Assembly (NCBI GenBank): GCA_036785325.1
Contig: JAXIVH010000030.1
Coordinates: 5,448,842-5,512,841, forward strand
Source of the DNA: Urophycis tenuis
Lineage: Eukaryota; Chordata; Actinopteri; Gadiformes; Phycidae
Direction: 5' to 3'
DNA: 64,000 nucleotides
How positions within the stretch are numbered: the stretch's first letter is position 1; the number at the start of each line of letters is the position of its first letter. The position numbers and the translations under genes are program-made. Under the pieces are notes generated by a model, which searched no databases, was not told the origin of the DNA, and saw only the letters and a program-made list of their open reading frames with translations. Below are positions 30,900-41,103 of the stretch, piece after piece.

Positions 30900-30947
30900 T
30901 TTAATTCCACAGTAATTTCCCAGCTTGGGATCAATAAAGTATTTCTA
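30900..30947 (+). mobile_element. 48-bp LINE-tail insertion
   Basis: TTTAG flanks both sides (30895-30899 and 30948-30952). The insert is only the end of a LINE 3' UTR, AATTTCCCAGCTTGGGATCA then ATAAAGTATTTCTA, in the plus orientation. It interrupts the Rex1-like RT between SLDL and the DTQHRHNNQKAQQRM block. Confidence 0.75.
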
Positions 30948-31153
30948 TTTAGGTCCAGGGAGATTGTAGATCCCAGAAACCTGAAGGTTTCCACAGCAGA
31001 CACAGTGCTGTTGAGGATGGTGAGGGGGGCAGTGTTACGGGGCTCCTCCTGAAATCCACTGTCATTTCCACAGTTTTGAGCTTGTTCAGCTCCAGGTTGT
31101 TCTGACTGCACCAGAGGGCCAGCTTTTCAACCTCCCGTCTGTATGCAGACTCG

Positions 31154-32104
31154 TCACCGTCCCGGATGAGGCTGATGACCATTGTGTCGTCTGCAGTCAT
31201 TGGTGTAGAGGAAGAAGAGCAGAGGGGAGAGCACACACTGGGGGGCGCCAGTGCTGATGGTCTGGGAACTGGATATGATTTTCCCCAGCCTCACCTGCTG
31301 CCTCCTGTCTGTCAGGAAGTTAGTGATGCACTGACAAGTGGGGGCTGGCACAGTGAGCTGAGAGAGTTTGGAGTGGAGGATGTCTGGGACGATGGTGTTG
31401 AACACTGAGCTGAAGTCCACAAACAGGACCCTTGCGTATGCCGCTGGTGAGTCGAGGTGTTGGAGGATGTAGTGCATTCCCATGTTGACTGCATCATCCA
31501 CTGACCTGTTTGCCCGGTAGGCAAACTGCAGGGGGTCCAGCAGGGGGCCTGTGATGTCCTTCAGGTGGGTCAACACCAGTCTCTCGAAGGATTTCATGAC
31601 CACAGACGTCAGGGCAACGGGCCTGTAGTCATTTAATCCAGAGATAGAGGGTTTCTCGGGGACCGGGATGATTGTGGAGCATTTGAAGCAGAAGGGGACT
31701 TCACACAGCTCCAGTGATCTGTTGAAGATCTGGGTGAAGATGGGGGCCAGCTGGTCAGCACAGACTTTCAGGCAGGAGGGAGACACGCCATCTGGGCCAG
31801 GTGCTCTCCTGGTCTTCTGTCTCTGGAAGAGCTGACTCACATCCTTTTCACAGATCCTGAGTGCAGGGGGCGGGGCATCGGTGGGGAGGGATGAGGGGCA
31901 GGCAGGGGGCGGGGGAGCAGATGGGGGTGTGATGTTGCTGGAGCGGGTGAGGGTTGTGAAAGTGGGTTTATCAAACCTGCAGTAAATCCCATTTAGGTCG
32001 TCAGCCAGTTGATGGTTCTCCACAGTCTGAGGGGGTGTTTTCTTGTAGTTGGTGAGTTCCTGCAGGCCTCGCCACACTGACGCAGGGTCGTTGGCTGAGA
32101 ACAA
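31154..32104 (-). pseudogene. Rex1-like reverse transcriptase, N-terminal and palm region
   Basis: This is the longest frame of the LINE, covering RT blocks up to SPLLFFLYTNDC. The endonuclease is absent because the copy is 5'-truncated near 32120 at a GT/G repeat. Confidence 0.88.
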
Positions 32105-32146
32105 TGTCCAGCAGCATGGGTCTGGTGGGTGTGGGGTGTGGGTGTG

Positions 32147-32157
32147 TCTGTGTGTGT

Positions 32158-32201
<44 letters not shown>
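32147..32201. repeat. (TG)n joined to a 32-base poly-G tract
   Basis: A TG repeat of about 24 bp is followed by about 30 G. It sits at the 5' truncation point of the Rex1-like LINE. Confidence 0.93.
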
Positions 32202-32202
<1 letters not shown>

Positions 32203-33364
32203 GGTGGTTGTGTTTTATGTTTTCTGGGCATTCTGGGTAGTTCCTATCTTAATGGGTGGGGTGAGGGGTCATGGGGTCGAATAAAGGATAATGGACATAT
32301 GTCCCTGTTTGGAAGGGGTTGTGTTGGGAGAATGGAATATCAGCATAATGAGAGCAGTTTGTGTGTGTATATTGTTGGCCATGTAATTTGTGGTTCATGC
32401 ATAAGTCCCTATGGAAGCAGATGTGTTGCAGGGACAACAGAACTCCATTAATCATTGCCCTGTCCTGTGTGTGTTTGTGTGTGTTCTTGTTCTGCGGTGT
32501 ATTCTGAGGATATGAAGATGAAACAATTTTGTTCTTTGCGTTTTGAGCAAGCATGTGTCATGTGGGCACATTCCCTTCAGTGTTAACCATATGTGAGCTT
32601 TATTATAGGTTGCACATTATATGCTGTGTTACACACTCACAATGATGACGATTATGAAACTATATAACCACATTTTTCAAATATGTCCTGTGCTGAATTC
32701 TTAATTAATTAAAGTCTTAATGAGTGTCAATGTAATGTCCAGCCAAATACTCAACTGAACACAAGAATTGATTTGCTCCTAGCTGCTGTTTAAAGCTAGC
32801 ACTACACTATATGCTAATTGCTGCTGTACCATTAGGGGACATGTCTTATTCTTTAGTGCACAACTGCAGATTGAAGAAGGAAGAGGTGCACCCCCCCCAC
32901 ACACACACACACATATGGATGCTCTTAGGAACAATTCAAAATTCAAGAATGCAGAGTTAACCTAAGTAACCCCCTCCCGGATAGGGCCTTCAAACAGACA
33001 GTTGTCTTAGACGTTGACTAAGCCTCATGTATTTAGATGAGGTTAGCCAGTGACCAGCAGCTTAACAGCCCATCATCCTCTGCTGGCACACGTGCAGTGC
33101 CACAAGCATGCACAAAACGAGAATGTGACAGCAGCTGACTCCAAGCAACTGGTAGATTGGAGCAGCTGGTCCTGTATTCTCAGTCCCAGTGACACACACA
33201 GTATCTCAGGTCATCCAGATAATCAATATATATATATATAATCCGGAATCCGGGACGAAGGGCAGGAGAACAGAGATCAGGAAGGGCGAGGCACAGATCA
33301 GAGTCGGGGAGAGGCAGGATTGGGAAACCGGGACAGGTAACAGAAGAATTGCTGGAGAGACTTG
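32202..33364. other. Gene-free stretch
   Basis: No recognisable gene or element. There are short CA/AT repeats, and near its right end a scrap of the same unclassified repeat as at 26.0 kb (33240-33364). Confidence 0.5.
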
Positions 33365-33549
33365 TGTTACGTTTGACATTGCTATGACAAAGTGTGTTAA
33401 GTTGCGCATGTTTACGACATGCCGTGTTCTACTTACTTTCACTCTGGATGAGTCACGCATGCGTGAGTGAAGTTGTTGGTTAAATGGAGTAAGCCTCCGA
33501 CTAGAGCTCTGTGCATCGCGTCTTCATTGCTTCCCATTACCACACAACA
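33365..33549 (+). repeat. Gypsy 5' LTR (185 bp)
   Basis: It begins TGTTACG and ends CACACAACA, immediately before TTGGTGACAAGG. Confidence 0.75.
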
Positions 33550-33561
33550 TTGGTGACAAGG

Positions 33562-33942
33562 ATGGCTGACTGTTCCCTACCTCCACCCTCTCCTTTCCTG
33601 GTTCTTCCCGGAGAACCAGCCGTGCTGTGGATGCATTGGATTAATTCATTCTATCTTTTAGCTGCCGGCTTGGAGAAGGTATCCGACGCGAAGAAACGTG
33701 CATTACTACTGCTCTGCCTTGGGGCAGAGGGACAGCGAGTGTTCGGAACTTTTGCTGAAACCACGGACTACAAGAACGCTGTAAAAAATCTTGAGGAACA
33801 TTTTGCAGCTCCGCAGAGCGCTCATCTATGTCGCGTTAAGTTTTGGCACCGACCCTGCTCTTTCCCTGGTGGCCTTGTACATCAGGAATGGCTGGCCCAA
33901 CAACGTCCCGGACAATCTGTCGGCTTACTTCAGGGTCCGTGA
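33562..33942 (+). pseudogene. Gypsy Gag fragment fused to pol remnant
   Basis: The ATG at 33562 follows the primer-binding site. The capsid-like N-terminal domain is recognisable up to EEHFAAPQSAHLCRVKF. Downstream the gag frame is replaced by out-of-frame pol sequence. It is not functional. Confidence 0.8.
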
Positions 33943-34240
33943 ACAACTTACATGCTGGAACGACTCCTGTGTTGCGAGGGGGCTCTGCACTGTGGTCCCA
34001 AGTGCCCTTCGTGCGCGTGTCCTTGCTATGGCGCATGAGGGTCACCTGGGCATAGTCAGGCTCAAACAACGATGCTGAGACCTGGTATGCTGGCCAGGGA
34101 TCGATAGAGACATTGAGTCCATGGTCAAAGACTGCACTGCCTGCCTTAGTGGCAAAACCATAGATATATACAGAAGACTAGATGTCTCGTCTGCGTCACT
34201 GGCCAACGGAGTCGAACGTCCGCACATGGAAGTCATATTG

Positions 34241-34745
34241 CTACAGGCAGCTCGCTCCCCATAACAGTGGTGGTAGGGGTAAATGTACTTTTTAAATAAC
34301 TATAACCTGCTCAATTTTCAACCAATTTTTAAACGGGTTGGTTTGTTATAACCGTCAGAGGTGTAGTTATGACACTGCATACTTAATCATACAATAATCA
34401 TGTTATGTCCTAAAAAATAGAATAATGTTCTGAAATATGTAGATTACAATATTTACAAATAAGCTAAAATAAAGGCTACATTTTGAAATCCCCACCCTGT
34501 ACACCATGTATTTATAACACTGCATACTTATGAATAATTGAGGCCTTGAGACAAATAACCATACACATCCATATTTCCAATTTTGAATGAAAATATTTTT
34601 ACATGTGACAGGGCTGTAGTGGAGGCTAAACTTAAGTGAACAGTTTACCCACCTCTGAAATTTCAGAAATAGTTTACCCACCTCTCAATAAATCCAAATG
34701 CACCTCATAATATAGCATAATCACAAAATGCACAGTATGAATAAT
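34241..34745. other. AT-rich spacer
   Basis: No recognised feature. GTTTACCCACCTCT occurs twice near 34640-34685. Confidence 0.45.
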
Positions 34746-34878
34746 TTAGAATCAGAATCAGAATCAGAATCAGAATCAGAAACAAGTTTATTGCCAAGTA
34801 GGACCTACAAGGAATTTGACTTGGTGCAATTGGTGCAAGAGAAAAAACAGTATTAAAAATATAGTAAGTAAAAAAGTA
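34746..34878 (-). mobile_element. Short Rex1-like LINE 3' end
   Basis: On the minus strand the sequence ends TTGGCAATAAACTTGTTTCT and (GATTCT)n, as in the LINE at 29.5 kb. Only about 130 bp is present. It abuts the 5' end of the next LINE. Confidence 0.75.
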
Positions 34879-34985
34879 AACCCCTCCTTGAGCCGCCACC
34901 TTAACGCGGTGGAGGGGTTTGCGTGTCCCAATGACCCTGGGGGCTATATTGTCGGGGGCTTCATGCCCCTGGTAGGGTCACCCAA
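34879..34985 (+). ncRNA. Structured 5' UTR of the RTE-like LINE
   Basis: Two stem-loops can be drawn. The first pairs CCCCT with AGGGG and CCACC with GGTGG around TTAACGC (34879-34920). The second pairs GACCCT with AGGGTC around a GGGGC/GCCCC inner stem (34933-34980). Base pairing is seen in the sequence; a ribozyme or translation role is only a guess. Confidence 0.4.
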
Positions 34986-35319
34986 GGCAAGCAGGTCCTA
35001 GGCGAGGGTCCAGACGAAGAGTGGCTCAAAGACCCCAATGATGAAGAAAAACTTTGGGACTGGGTTTCCCTTGCCCGGACGTGGGTCACCGGGGCCCCCC
35101 CCTGGAGCCAGACCTGGGGGAGGGGCCCGTTGGCGAGCTCCTGGTGGCCGGATCTACGCCCGCGGGGCTCGGTCGGGCGGGGCTCGGCCGCGGGGCTCGG
35201 TCGGGACCCCCTTCCCATGGGTTCACCACCCGTGGGAGGGGCCAAAGGGGTCGGGTGCGATGTGAGCTGGGAGGCAGCAGGAGGCGGGGACCTGGGGGGT
35301 CCGACCCTCGGCTGCAGAA

Positions 35320-36343
35320 GCTAGCTCTGGGGACGTGGAACGTCACCTCTCTGGCGGGGAAGGATCCTGAGCTGGTGTGTGAGGCTGAGAGGTACCGGCT
35401 AGATATAGTCGGGCTCACCTCGACACACAGTTTGGGCTCTGGAACCAGCGTCCTTGAGAGGGGTTGGACTCTTTTCCACTCTGAAGTTGCCCCTGGGGAG
35501 AGGCGCCAAGCGGGGGTGGGAATGCTTATTTCCCCCCAGCTCGGTGCCTGTACGTTGGGGTTCATCCTGGTGGACGAGAGGGTAGCCTCCATCCGACTTC
35601 GGGTGGGGGGACGGGTCCTGACTGTCGTTTGTGCTTATGCACCCAACAGCAGTTCAGAATACCCACCCTTTCTGGAGTCCTTAGGGGGGGTGTTGGAAAG
35701 CGCTCCCTCTGGGGACTCCCTTGTTCTGCTGGGGGACTTCAACGCCCATGTGGGCAATGACAGTGAGACCTGGAGGGGCGTGATTGGGAGGAACGGCCCC
35801 CCTGATCTGAAACCGAGTGGTGTTTTGTTATTGGACTTCTGTGCTTGTCATGGATTGTCCATAGAGAACACCATGTTCAAGCACAGGGGTGTCCAGATGT
35901 GCACTTGGCACCAGGACACCCTAGGCCGCAGTTCGATGATCGACTTTGTAGTTGTATCGTCGGACTTGCGGCCGCATGTCTTGGACACTCGGGTGAAGAG
36001 AGGGGCGGAGCTGTCAACTGATGACCACCTGGTGGCGAGTTGGCTCCGATGGCGGGGGAAGATGCCGGTCAGACCTGGCAGACCCAAACGTACTGTGAGG
36101 GTCTACTGGGAACGTCTGGCTGAATCTCCTGTCAGAACGAGCTTCAACTCCCACCTCCGAGAGAGCTTCAACCATGTCCCGGGGGAGGTGGGGGACATAG
36201 AGTCCGAGTGGACCTTGTGCCGTACCTCCATTGTTGAAGCGGCCGACCGGAGCTGTGGCCCGTTGGTGGACCCCAGCGGTAAGGGATGCCGTCAAGCTGA
36301 AGAAGGAGTCCTACCGGACCTTTTTGGCCTGTGGGACTCCTGA
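35320..36343 (+). pseudogene. LINE endonuclease domain (APE type)
   Basis: The region reads LALGTWNVTSL (Asn motif), GVGMLISPQL, VVCAYAPNSS, LVLLGDFNAHVGND (the GDFN motif), RSSMIDFVVVSSDLRP and LSTDDHLVASW (the SDH motif, here DDH). Where many LINE endonucleases have ETH, this reads STHS. It nicks target DNA in active elements. The frame is lost near 36290, and the downstream part continues one frame over from 36231. Confidence 0.85.
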
Positions 36344-36680
36344 GGCAGCTGATGGGTACCGGCGGGCCAAGCGGAGCGCGGCTTCGGCGGTTGCGGAGGC
36401 AAAAACTCAGGCGTGGGAGGAGTTCGGTGAGGCCATGGAGAACGACTTCCGAACGGCTTTGAGGAGGTTCTGGACCACCATCCGGCGTCTCAGGAGGGGG
36501 AAGCAGTGCTCTGTCGACACCGTGTACAGTGGGGACGGGGCGCTGCTGACCTCGACTCGGGACGTCGTGAATCGGTGGGGGGAATACTTCGAAGACCTCC
36601 TCAATCCCACCAACACGCCTTCCACTGAGGAAGCATGGTCTGGGGACTCGGGGGGGGGACTCTTCTATCTCCGGGGCTGA
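36231..36680 (+). pseudogene. LINE linker between endonuclease and RT
   Basis: It continues the polyprotein in another frame: WWTPAVRDAVKLKKESYRTF, WEEFGEAMENDFRTALRRFW and NRWGEYFEDLLNPTNT. A second frameshift (run of seven G near 36651) separates it from the RT frame. Confidence 0.85.
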
Positions 36681-36690
36681 GATCGCCGAG

Positions 36691-38181
36691 GTGGTTAAAA
36701 AGCTCCTCGGTGGCAAGGCCCCGGGGGTGGACGAGATCCGCCCCGAGTTCCTAAAGGCCCTGGATGCTGTGGGGCTGTCTTGGTTGACACGACTCTGCAG
36801 CATTGCGTGGACATCGGGGGCAGTGCCTCTGGATTGGCAGACCGGGGTGGTGGTTCCCCTCTTCAAAAAGGGGGACCGGAGGGTGTGCTCCAACTACAGG
36901 GGGATCACACTCCTCAGCCTCCCCGGTAAGGTCTATTCGGGGGTCCTGGAGAGGAGGGTCCGTAGGATAGTCGAACCTCGGATCCAGGAGGAGCAATGTG
37001 GTTTTTGTCCCGGCCGTGGAACTGTGGACCAGCTCTATACCCTTAGCGCGGTCCTCGAGGGTGCATGGGAGTTCGCCCAACCAGTCTACATGTGCTTTGT
37101 GGACTTGGAGAAGGCGTTCGACCGTGTCCCGTGGGGAGCCCTGTGGGGGGTGCTCCGGGAGTATGGGATACCGGGCCCGCTGATACGGGCCATCGGGTCC
37201 CTGTACTCCCGGTGCCAGAGCTTGGTCCGCATTGCCGGCAGTAAGTCGAGCCTGTTTCTGGTGAGAGTTGGCCTCCGCCAGGGCTGCCCTTTGTCACCGA
37301 TTCTGTTCACAACTTTTATGGACAGAATTTCTAGGCGCAGCCAGGGCGTTGAGGGGTTACGGTTCGGTGGCCTCAGGATTGCGTCGTTGCTTTTTGCGGA
37401 TGATCTGATCCTGTTGGCTTCATCGGGCCGTGACCTTCAGTTCTCACTGGAGCGGTTCGCAGCCGAATGTGAAGCGGCTGGGATGAGGATCAGCACCTCC
37501 AAATCTGAGGCCATGGTTCTCAGCCGGAAAAGGGTGGAGTGCACTCTCCGGGTCGGGGAGGAGATCCTGCCTCAAGTGGAGGAGTTCAAGTATCTCGGGG
37601 TCTTGTTCACGAGTGAGGGGAGGATGGAGCGGGAGATTGACCGACGGATCGGTGCGGCGTCGGCAGTGATGCGGGCCCTGCACCGGTCCGTCGTGGTGAA
37701 GAAGGAGCTGAGCCGAAAGGCGAAGCTCTCGATTTACCGGTCAATCTACGTTCCTACCCTCACCTATGGCCACGAGCTGTGGGTAGTGACCGAAAGAACG
37801 AGATCGCGAATACAAGCGGCCGAAATGAGTTTCCTCTGCAGGGTGTCCGGGCTCTACCTTAGAGATAGGGTGAGAAGCTCGGTCATCCGGGAGGGGCTCA
37901 GAGTAGAACCGCTGCTCCTCCGCGTCGAGAGGAGCCAGTTGCGGTGGCTCGGGCATCTAGTGAGGATGCCTCCCGGACGCCTCCCTGGGGAGGTGTTCCA
38001 GGCACGTCCCTCCGGGAGGAGGCCCCGGGGAAGACGCAGGACACGCTGCAGGGACTATGTCTCTCGGCTGGCCTGGGAACGCCTGGGGATCCCCCCGGAA
38101 GAGCTGGAAGAAGTGGCTGGGGAGAGGGAAGTCTGGGCTTCTCTCCTCAGGCTGCTGCCCCCGCGACCCGACCCCGGATAA
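36691..38181 (+). CDS. LINE reverse transcriptase (RTE-like), intact frame
   Basis: An open frame of 496 codons with the RT domain complete. KAPGVDEIRPEFLKAL is followed by NYRGITLLSLPGKVYSGVLE, EQCGFCPGRGTVDQLYTL, FVDLEKAFDRVPW (motif A), LRQGCPLSPILFTTFMDRIS (motif B), SLLFADDLILLASS (motif C, FADD) and EFKYLGVLF (motif D). A C-terminal region follows with TERTRSRIQAAEMSFLCRVS and WLGHLVRMPPGRLPGEVFQA. It ends RPDPG and a TAA. It would copy LINE RNA at the target site. The upstream endonuclease is frameshifted, so the element as a whole cannot make a full protein. Confidence 0.9.
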   Translation: MVKKLLGGKAPGVDEIRPEFLKALDAVGLSWLTRLCSIAWTSGAVPLDWQTGVVVPLFKKGDRRVCSNYRGITLLSLPGKVYSGVLERRVRRIVEPRIQEEQCGFCPGRGTVDQLYTLSAVLEGAWEFAQPVYMCFVDLEKAFDRVPWGALWGVLREYGIPGPLIRAIGSLYSRCQSLVRIAGSKSSLFLVRVGLRQGCPLSPILFTTFMDRISRRSQGVEGLRFGGLRIASLLFADDLILLASSGRDLQFSLERFAAECEAAGMRISTSKSEAMVLSRKRVECTLRVGEEILPQVEEFKYLGVLFTSEGRMEREIDRRIGAASAVMRALHRSVVVKKELSRKAKLSIYRSIYVPTLTYGHELWVVTERTRSRIQAAEMSFLCRVSGLYLRDRVRSSVIREGLRVEPLLLRVERSQLRWLGHLVRMPPGRLPGEVFQARPSGRRPRGRRRTRCRDYVSRLAWERLGIPPEELEEVAGEREVWASLLRLLPPRPDPG

Positions 38182-38198
38182 GCGGAGGAGAATGGATG

Positions 38199-38990
38199 GA
38201 TATCCACACCTTACAGGCTCATAAAAGGGCATTCATGGAGATCGCAGGATTCCCCGGTGTTGTGGGTGTCATTGATGGGACACACGTCCGTATAATTGCA
38301 CCGTCAGAAGATGAAGCCGCCTTTGTGAACAGGAAGAGATTTCACAGTATCAATGTTGAACTTGTTTTCAATGCAGACTATAAGATTTTGGACATTGTTG
38401 CTAAATGGCCAGGCTCAACGTACGATGCCAGAATACTGTCTGAGAGTGGCCTCAGACAGCTTTTCAAGGGACATTATGTGCCGGGCAATTGGCACTTGTT
38501 GGGGACAGTGGCTATCCATGCAAACCATGGCTCCTAACACCTTACCTCCATCCAAACCAAGGGGTTACCAACTAAAGTACAACAGGTGACTCAAACAATA
38601 CAATATAGAATTAATTTGCATGGAAATAAAATGTAAAGAGTATGTTGGAGTATCAAATTAGTTTAAATATTTCCCTCAAATAATGTACATTGTCATGTAT
38701 TAAATTATTCACATTATTTCCAGTTTCGAATTAAATTCTTATGATCTGTGTATTACATTGTAGGGCCCATAAGACAACAAGGGCAGTAGTTGGCATTGGC
38801 CAACTGAAGAGGTGCTTCCATGTTCTACACGGAGAGATGCAGCTGACGCCTGATAAAGTCCGCAAGTCAACATTAGCAAGGCTAGACAGATCGCAGAACC
38901 TCTCGAGGTTCGTGGTGACAGGGGAACTTGGCCCAGAGTGGACTGCCTTACAGAGCCCAATCTACAAATTTACATTTCAGGCAAGTTACA
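38199..38990 (+). pseudogene. PIF/Harbinger transposase (HARBI1-like), with intron
   Basis: The LINE tail runs directly into transposase sequence: FMEIAGFPGVVGVIDGTHVR (first Asp), then FNADYKILDIVAKWPGSTYD, ARILSESGLRQLFKGHYVPG and GDSGYPCKPWLLTPYL (second Asp, reached after a frameshift). A GT-AG intron at 38587-38763 splits an Arg codon (YNR), then AHKTTRAVV continues. Active relatives read VVERGIGQLKRRF; here VVGIGQLKRCF lacks Glu-Arg, so the third catalytic acid is gone. The N-terminus was lost at the LINE junction. The transposase points towards the Myb-like gene on the other strand. Confidence 0.85.
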
Positions 38991-39124
38991 ATACATTTAA
39001 AATCTTGTGGCTGTATTGAACTAATATACCATACAGTTTTACAACACATGGCCTACGTAGGTTACAATAGCTAGATACATGACACATATTACACACAAAG
39101 ACACATGAACGCATAATTTCTATG

Positions 39125-40101
39125 TCTCATGGGATTTATTTTTTAGAAGATACATTTTTAGTCTGTAGTACTCCTCCTGTAGGCATAGAACTCTTTTCTG
39201 CTGTCTGAGGACATCCATTGTCAGCTCCAATCTTATGTCCTGCAGGGATGGTGTTGGAGCAGCAGGTGCAGCAGGTAGGCATGGTGTTGGAGAAGCAGCT
39301 GGAGCAGCGGCAGCAGTGGCTGAAAGGTGATGTTTCAGGCTGAGGGTCGTACACCTGTGATTTAGTTTTGTTTTAATTGATTTCACAGAATAGGCTACCA
39401 CCAGGGCAATGAGCATGTATACAGAGAAATATGAGAAATGGCTTATGTAATAAATAAATATTGTTCTTGACATTTTGTTTACCTGCCTATTGATAAATGA
39501 AAACTCACTGGTCCTACCTTTGTTGCATTTCAATCAGCTGCATCATTGAAGAGTCAATGCCTTCCCTCAGCCCTCAGGACATTAAGCACTGTTTCTGCAA
39601 CCTGGGACAGCTGCTTAGCAGGTGGTCCACCCCCTAAAAAACAATCCAGTAACCAATATGTACACATAAATTATGTATTTAAATTAACTTTGCCAGCAGT
39701 CGTAAGTAAGTGGTATAGCACTCACCTGTTTGTGAAGATTCACGTTTGTGTGCTGCAATCTCCTCTCTTGCTTTCGACTGCAACACATACCACCGCTTCT
39801 CACACTCCTCACTTGTGCGCACAAGCAGGTGAAAAGAGGCATTTATCTGCTTTGCTATATTTTCCCATGACTGCCTCTTGGCTTGTTTAGTGACACCAGG
39901 GCCAAATCTACCTCTTAAAACACCTTTATGCTCATTGACCAATTGAGCCAGAAGCAAACACTGTCCCTCGGTCCAGTTGGGTTTCCTTGTTCTTTTTTTC
40001 CTCCATTGCTGTTCACTGGTTTGTGCTAGATTTGAATGCCACCCAACACTGCTTCTTATAGTCCAGCCAGCAATCACAGAAATGGATGAAAGTTGAGCCA
40101 T
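39125..40101 (-). pseudogene. Harbinger Myb/SANT-like protein, three exons
   Basis: This is the partner protein of Harbinger elements, which binds transposon ends. The ATG is at 40101. Exon 1 (40101-39726) reads KPNWTEGQCLLLAQLVNEHK, RQSWENIAKQINASF and TSEECEKRWYVLQSKAREEI, a Myb/SANT-like trihelix domain. It ends at a CAG|GTGAG donor. Exon 2 (about 39636-39520) encodes GGPPAKQLSQVAETVLNVL, with a frameshift. Exon 3 (about 39352-39125) encodes an Ala-Pro-rich stretch and a final helix RLELTMDVLRQQKRVLCLQE and EYYRLKMYLLKNKS. It converges with the transposase at 38.2-39.0 kb. Confidence 0.75.
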
Positions 40102-41103
40102 TTTATCAGTGGCGGCTGGTCAATAGAGGGCGCTAGGGTGCCACCCCTCCCATGAAATATTGACACTTTTATATATCTACCAAGATCAACCATGAATCAA
40201 TCAAACCTAACAAATACAAAGTAAATAAACAAAAATACATCATGTTTTTACTTGTGCAATGGTGCAGTGGTACCTGCCACACTGCCAGCAACCATTAAAT
40301 GCGTCTGACTTGCCACCAGGGTTGCCAGATGCCAGCAAGGTTTTCCAGCCCAAAACCTCCTCAAAAACCGCGAGATTGCACAAAAACCCGCCCATTTTTT
40401 TTTTTTTTTTTTTTACCGTTTAATATGGTTCAATATGTTGCAATTTTAGCCGTATGTCACTTGTATGCAGCATTAAATGCAAAATGATTCTTAACCATCG
40501 TCATGTTGTCTGTTATGATAGGCTATTTTGTGTTTGGCCGCATGAGCCACTACTTTTCAGAAGCCACGACAGAGGTCAGACTGCTGACACTGCCATCTTC
40601 ACGTGAGTTGCTCTAGTTCTAATTGATGTAACATTGTAGCCACAGAAAACCGCAACATTCTGATGAGTTAGAATAATTTGTTGCAACATTGAAGCCACTG
40701 AAAACTGCAAGATTCTGATGTGCACATTAAGAATAATTGGTTGCAACATTGTAGCCATTTTACCTGCTCATTCATTGATAGCGCTCTATGAGAGCGAGCA
40801 AACTCTTTTATAGTTTACGAGCAGAGCCAGCTTTTCATTGGCGCATAAAATTTTGATTCTAGGTCGCAACTCTGTGCGCCCAGACCAATGGCATTGTTTT
40901 CTAATTTTTTAATCGTAACGTGATTGGACAATTCATCGAGTAAATCATCAGCAAGCATTCTCGCTACCGCTGTAACTAGTTCCAGAGAAGAGACAAGATG
41001 ACTAGCGGAGAATCAACGATGACGACTGTGCCTGTGAAGGCAAATTCGATAATTTCACTTAGGGCAACTCAATTTTTTCGTTGGTCGGCCGAGGACTTAC
41101 TTA
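40102..41103. other. Gene-free stretch after the Harbinger element
   Basis: Near 40107-40140 the sequence CAGTGGCGGCTGGTCAATAG looks like the end of a DNA transposon, but its partner end is not seen. A run of about 19 T lies near 40396-40414. GATTCTGATGTGCACATTAA-type phrases repeat loosely near 40620-40760. Confidence 0.45.

Larger units (their letters stand above)
29531..32120 (-). mobile_element. Rex1-like LINE, 5'-truncated, with two later insertions
   Basis: The minus strand reads the RT of a CR1/L2/Rex1-group LINE. The long frame 32104-31154 has APGPDGVSPSCLKVCADQLA, DYRPVALTSVVMKSFERLVL, FAYRANRSVDDAV and FVDFSSVFNT. Then come GAPQCVLSPLLF (Gly lost from GAPQG) and TADDTMVISL, the motif C region, in a shifted frame. 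The C-terminal part (QRMYFLCQLRKFNLPQELLI, QDRNRLQRTVRTAEKIIGAN) follows. The 3' end is a (GATTCT)n tail at 29568-29535. It is interrupted by a 399-bp MITE (30082-30480) and a 48-bp LINE tail (30900-30947). It is inactive. Confidence 0.9.
33365..34240 (+). mobile_element. Internally deleted Ty3/gypsy element
   Basis: A 185-bp 5' LTR (33365-33549, TGTTACG to ACAACA) is followed by a primer-binding site TGGTGACAAGG and a gag start at 33562. Gag (MADCSLPPPSPFLVLPGEP, SDAKKRALLLLCLGAEGQRV) runs to about 33840. It then joins directly, out of frame, to the end of pol: RNase H end, integrase zinc finger AHEGHLGIVRLKQRC and DCTACLSGK. RT and most of pol are deleted. No 3' LTR is seen. Confidence 0.85.
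34879..38200 (+). mobile_element. Nearly full-length RTE-like LINE (EN-RT, no ORF1)
   Basis: The element starts near 34879 with a structured 5' UTR and encodes endonuclease and reverse transcriptase in one reading interrupted by two frameshifts. It ends after a TAA-type stop with AAGCGGAGGAGAATGGATGG. No ORF1 precedes the endonuclease, as in RTE-type LINEs (Rex3 is one in fish); the clade is inferred by eye. A 5'-truncated sister copy lies at 54233-54730. It is GC-rich compared with the flanks. Confidence 0.88.

Noticed and set aside
36691..38181. Host gene for a reverse transcriptase-like protein
   Set aside because: It is the intact RT part of a LINE with a decayed endonuclease upstream and a LINE tail downstream.
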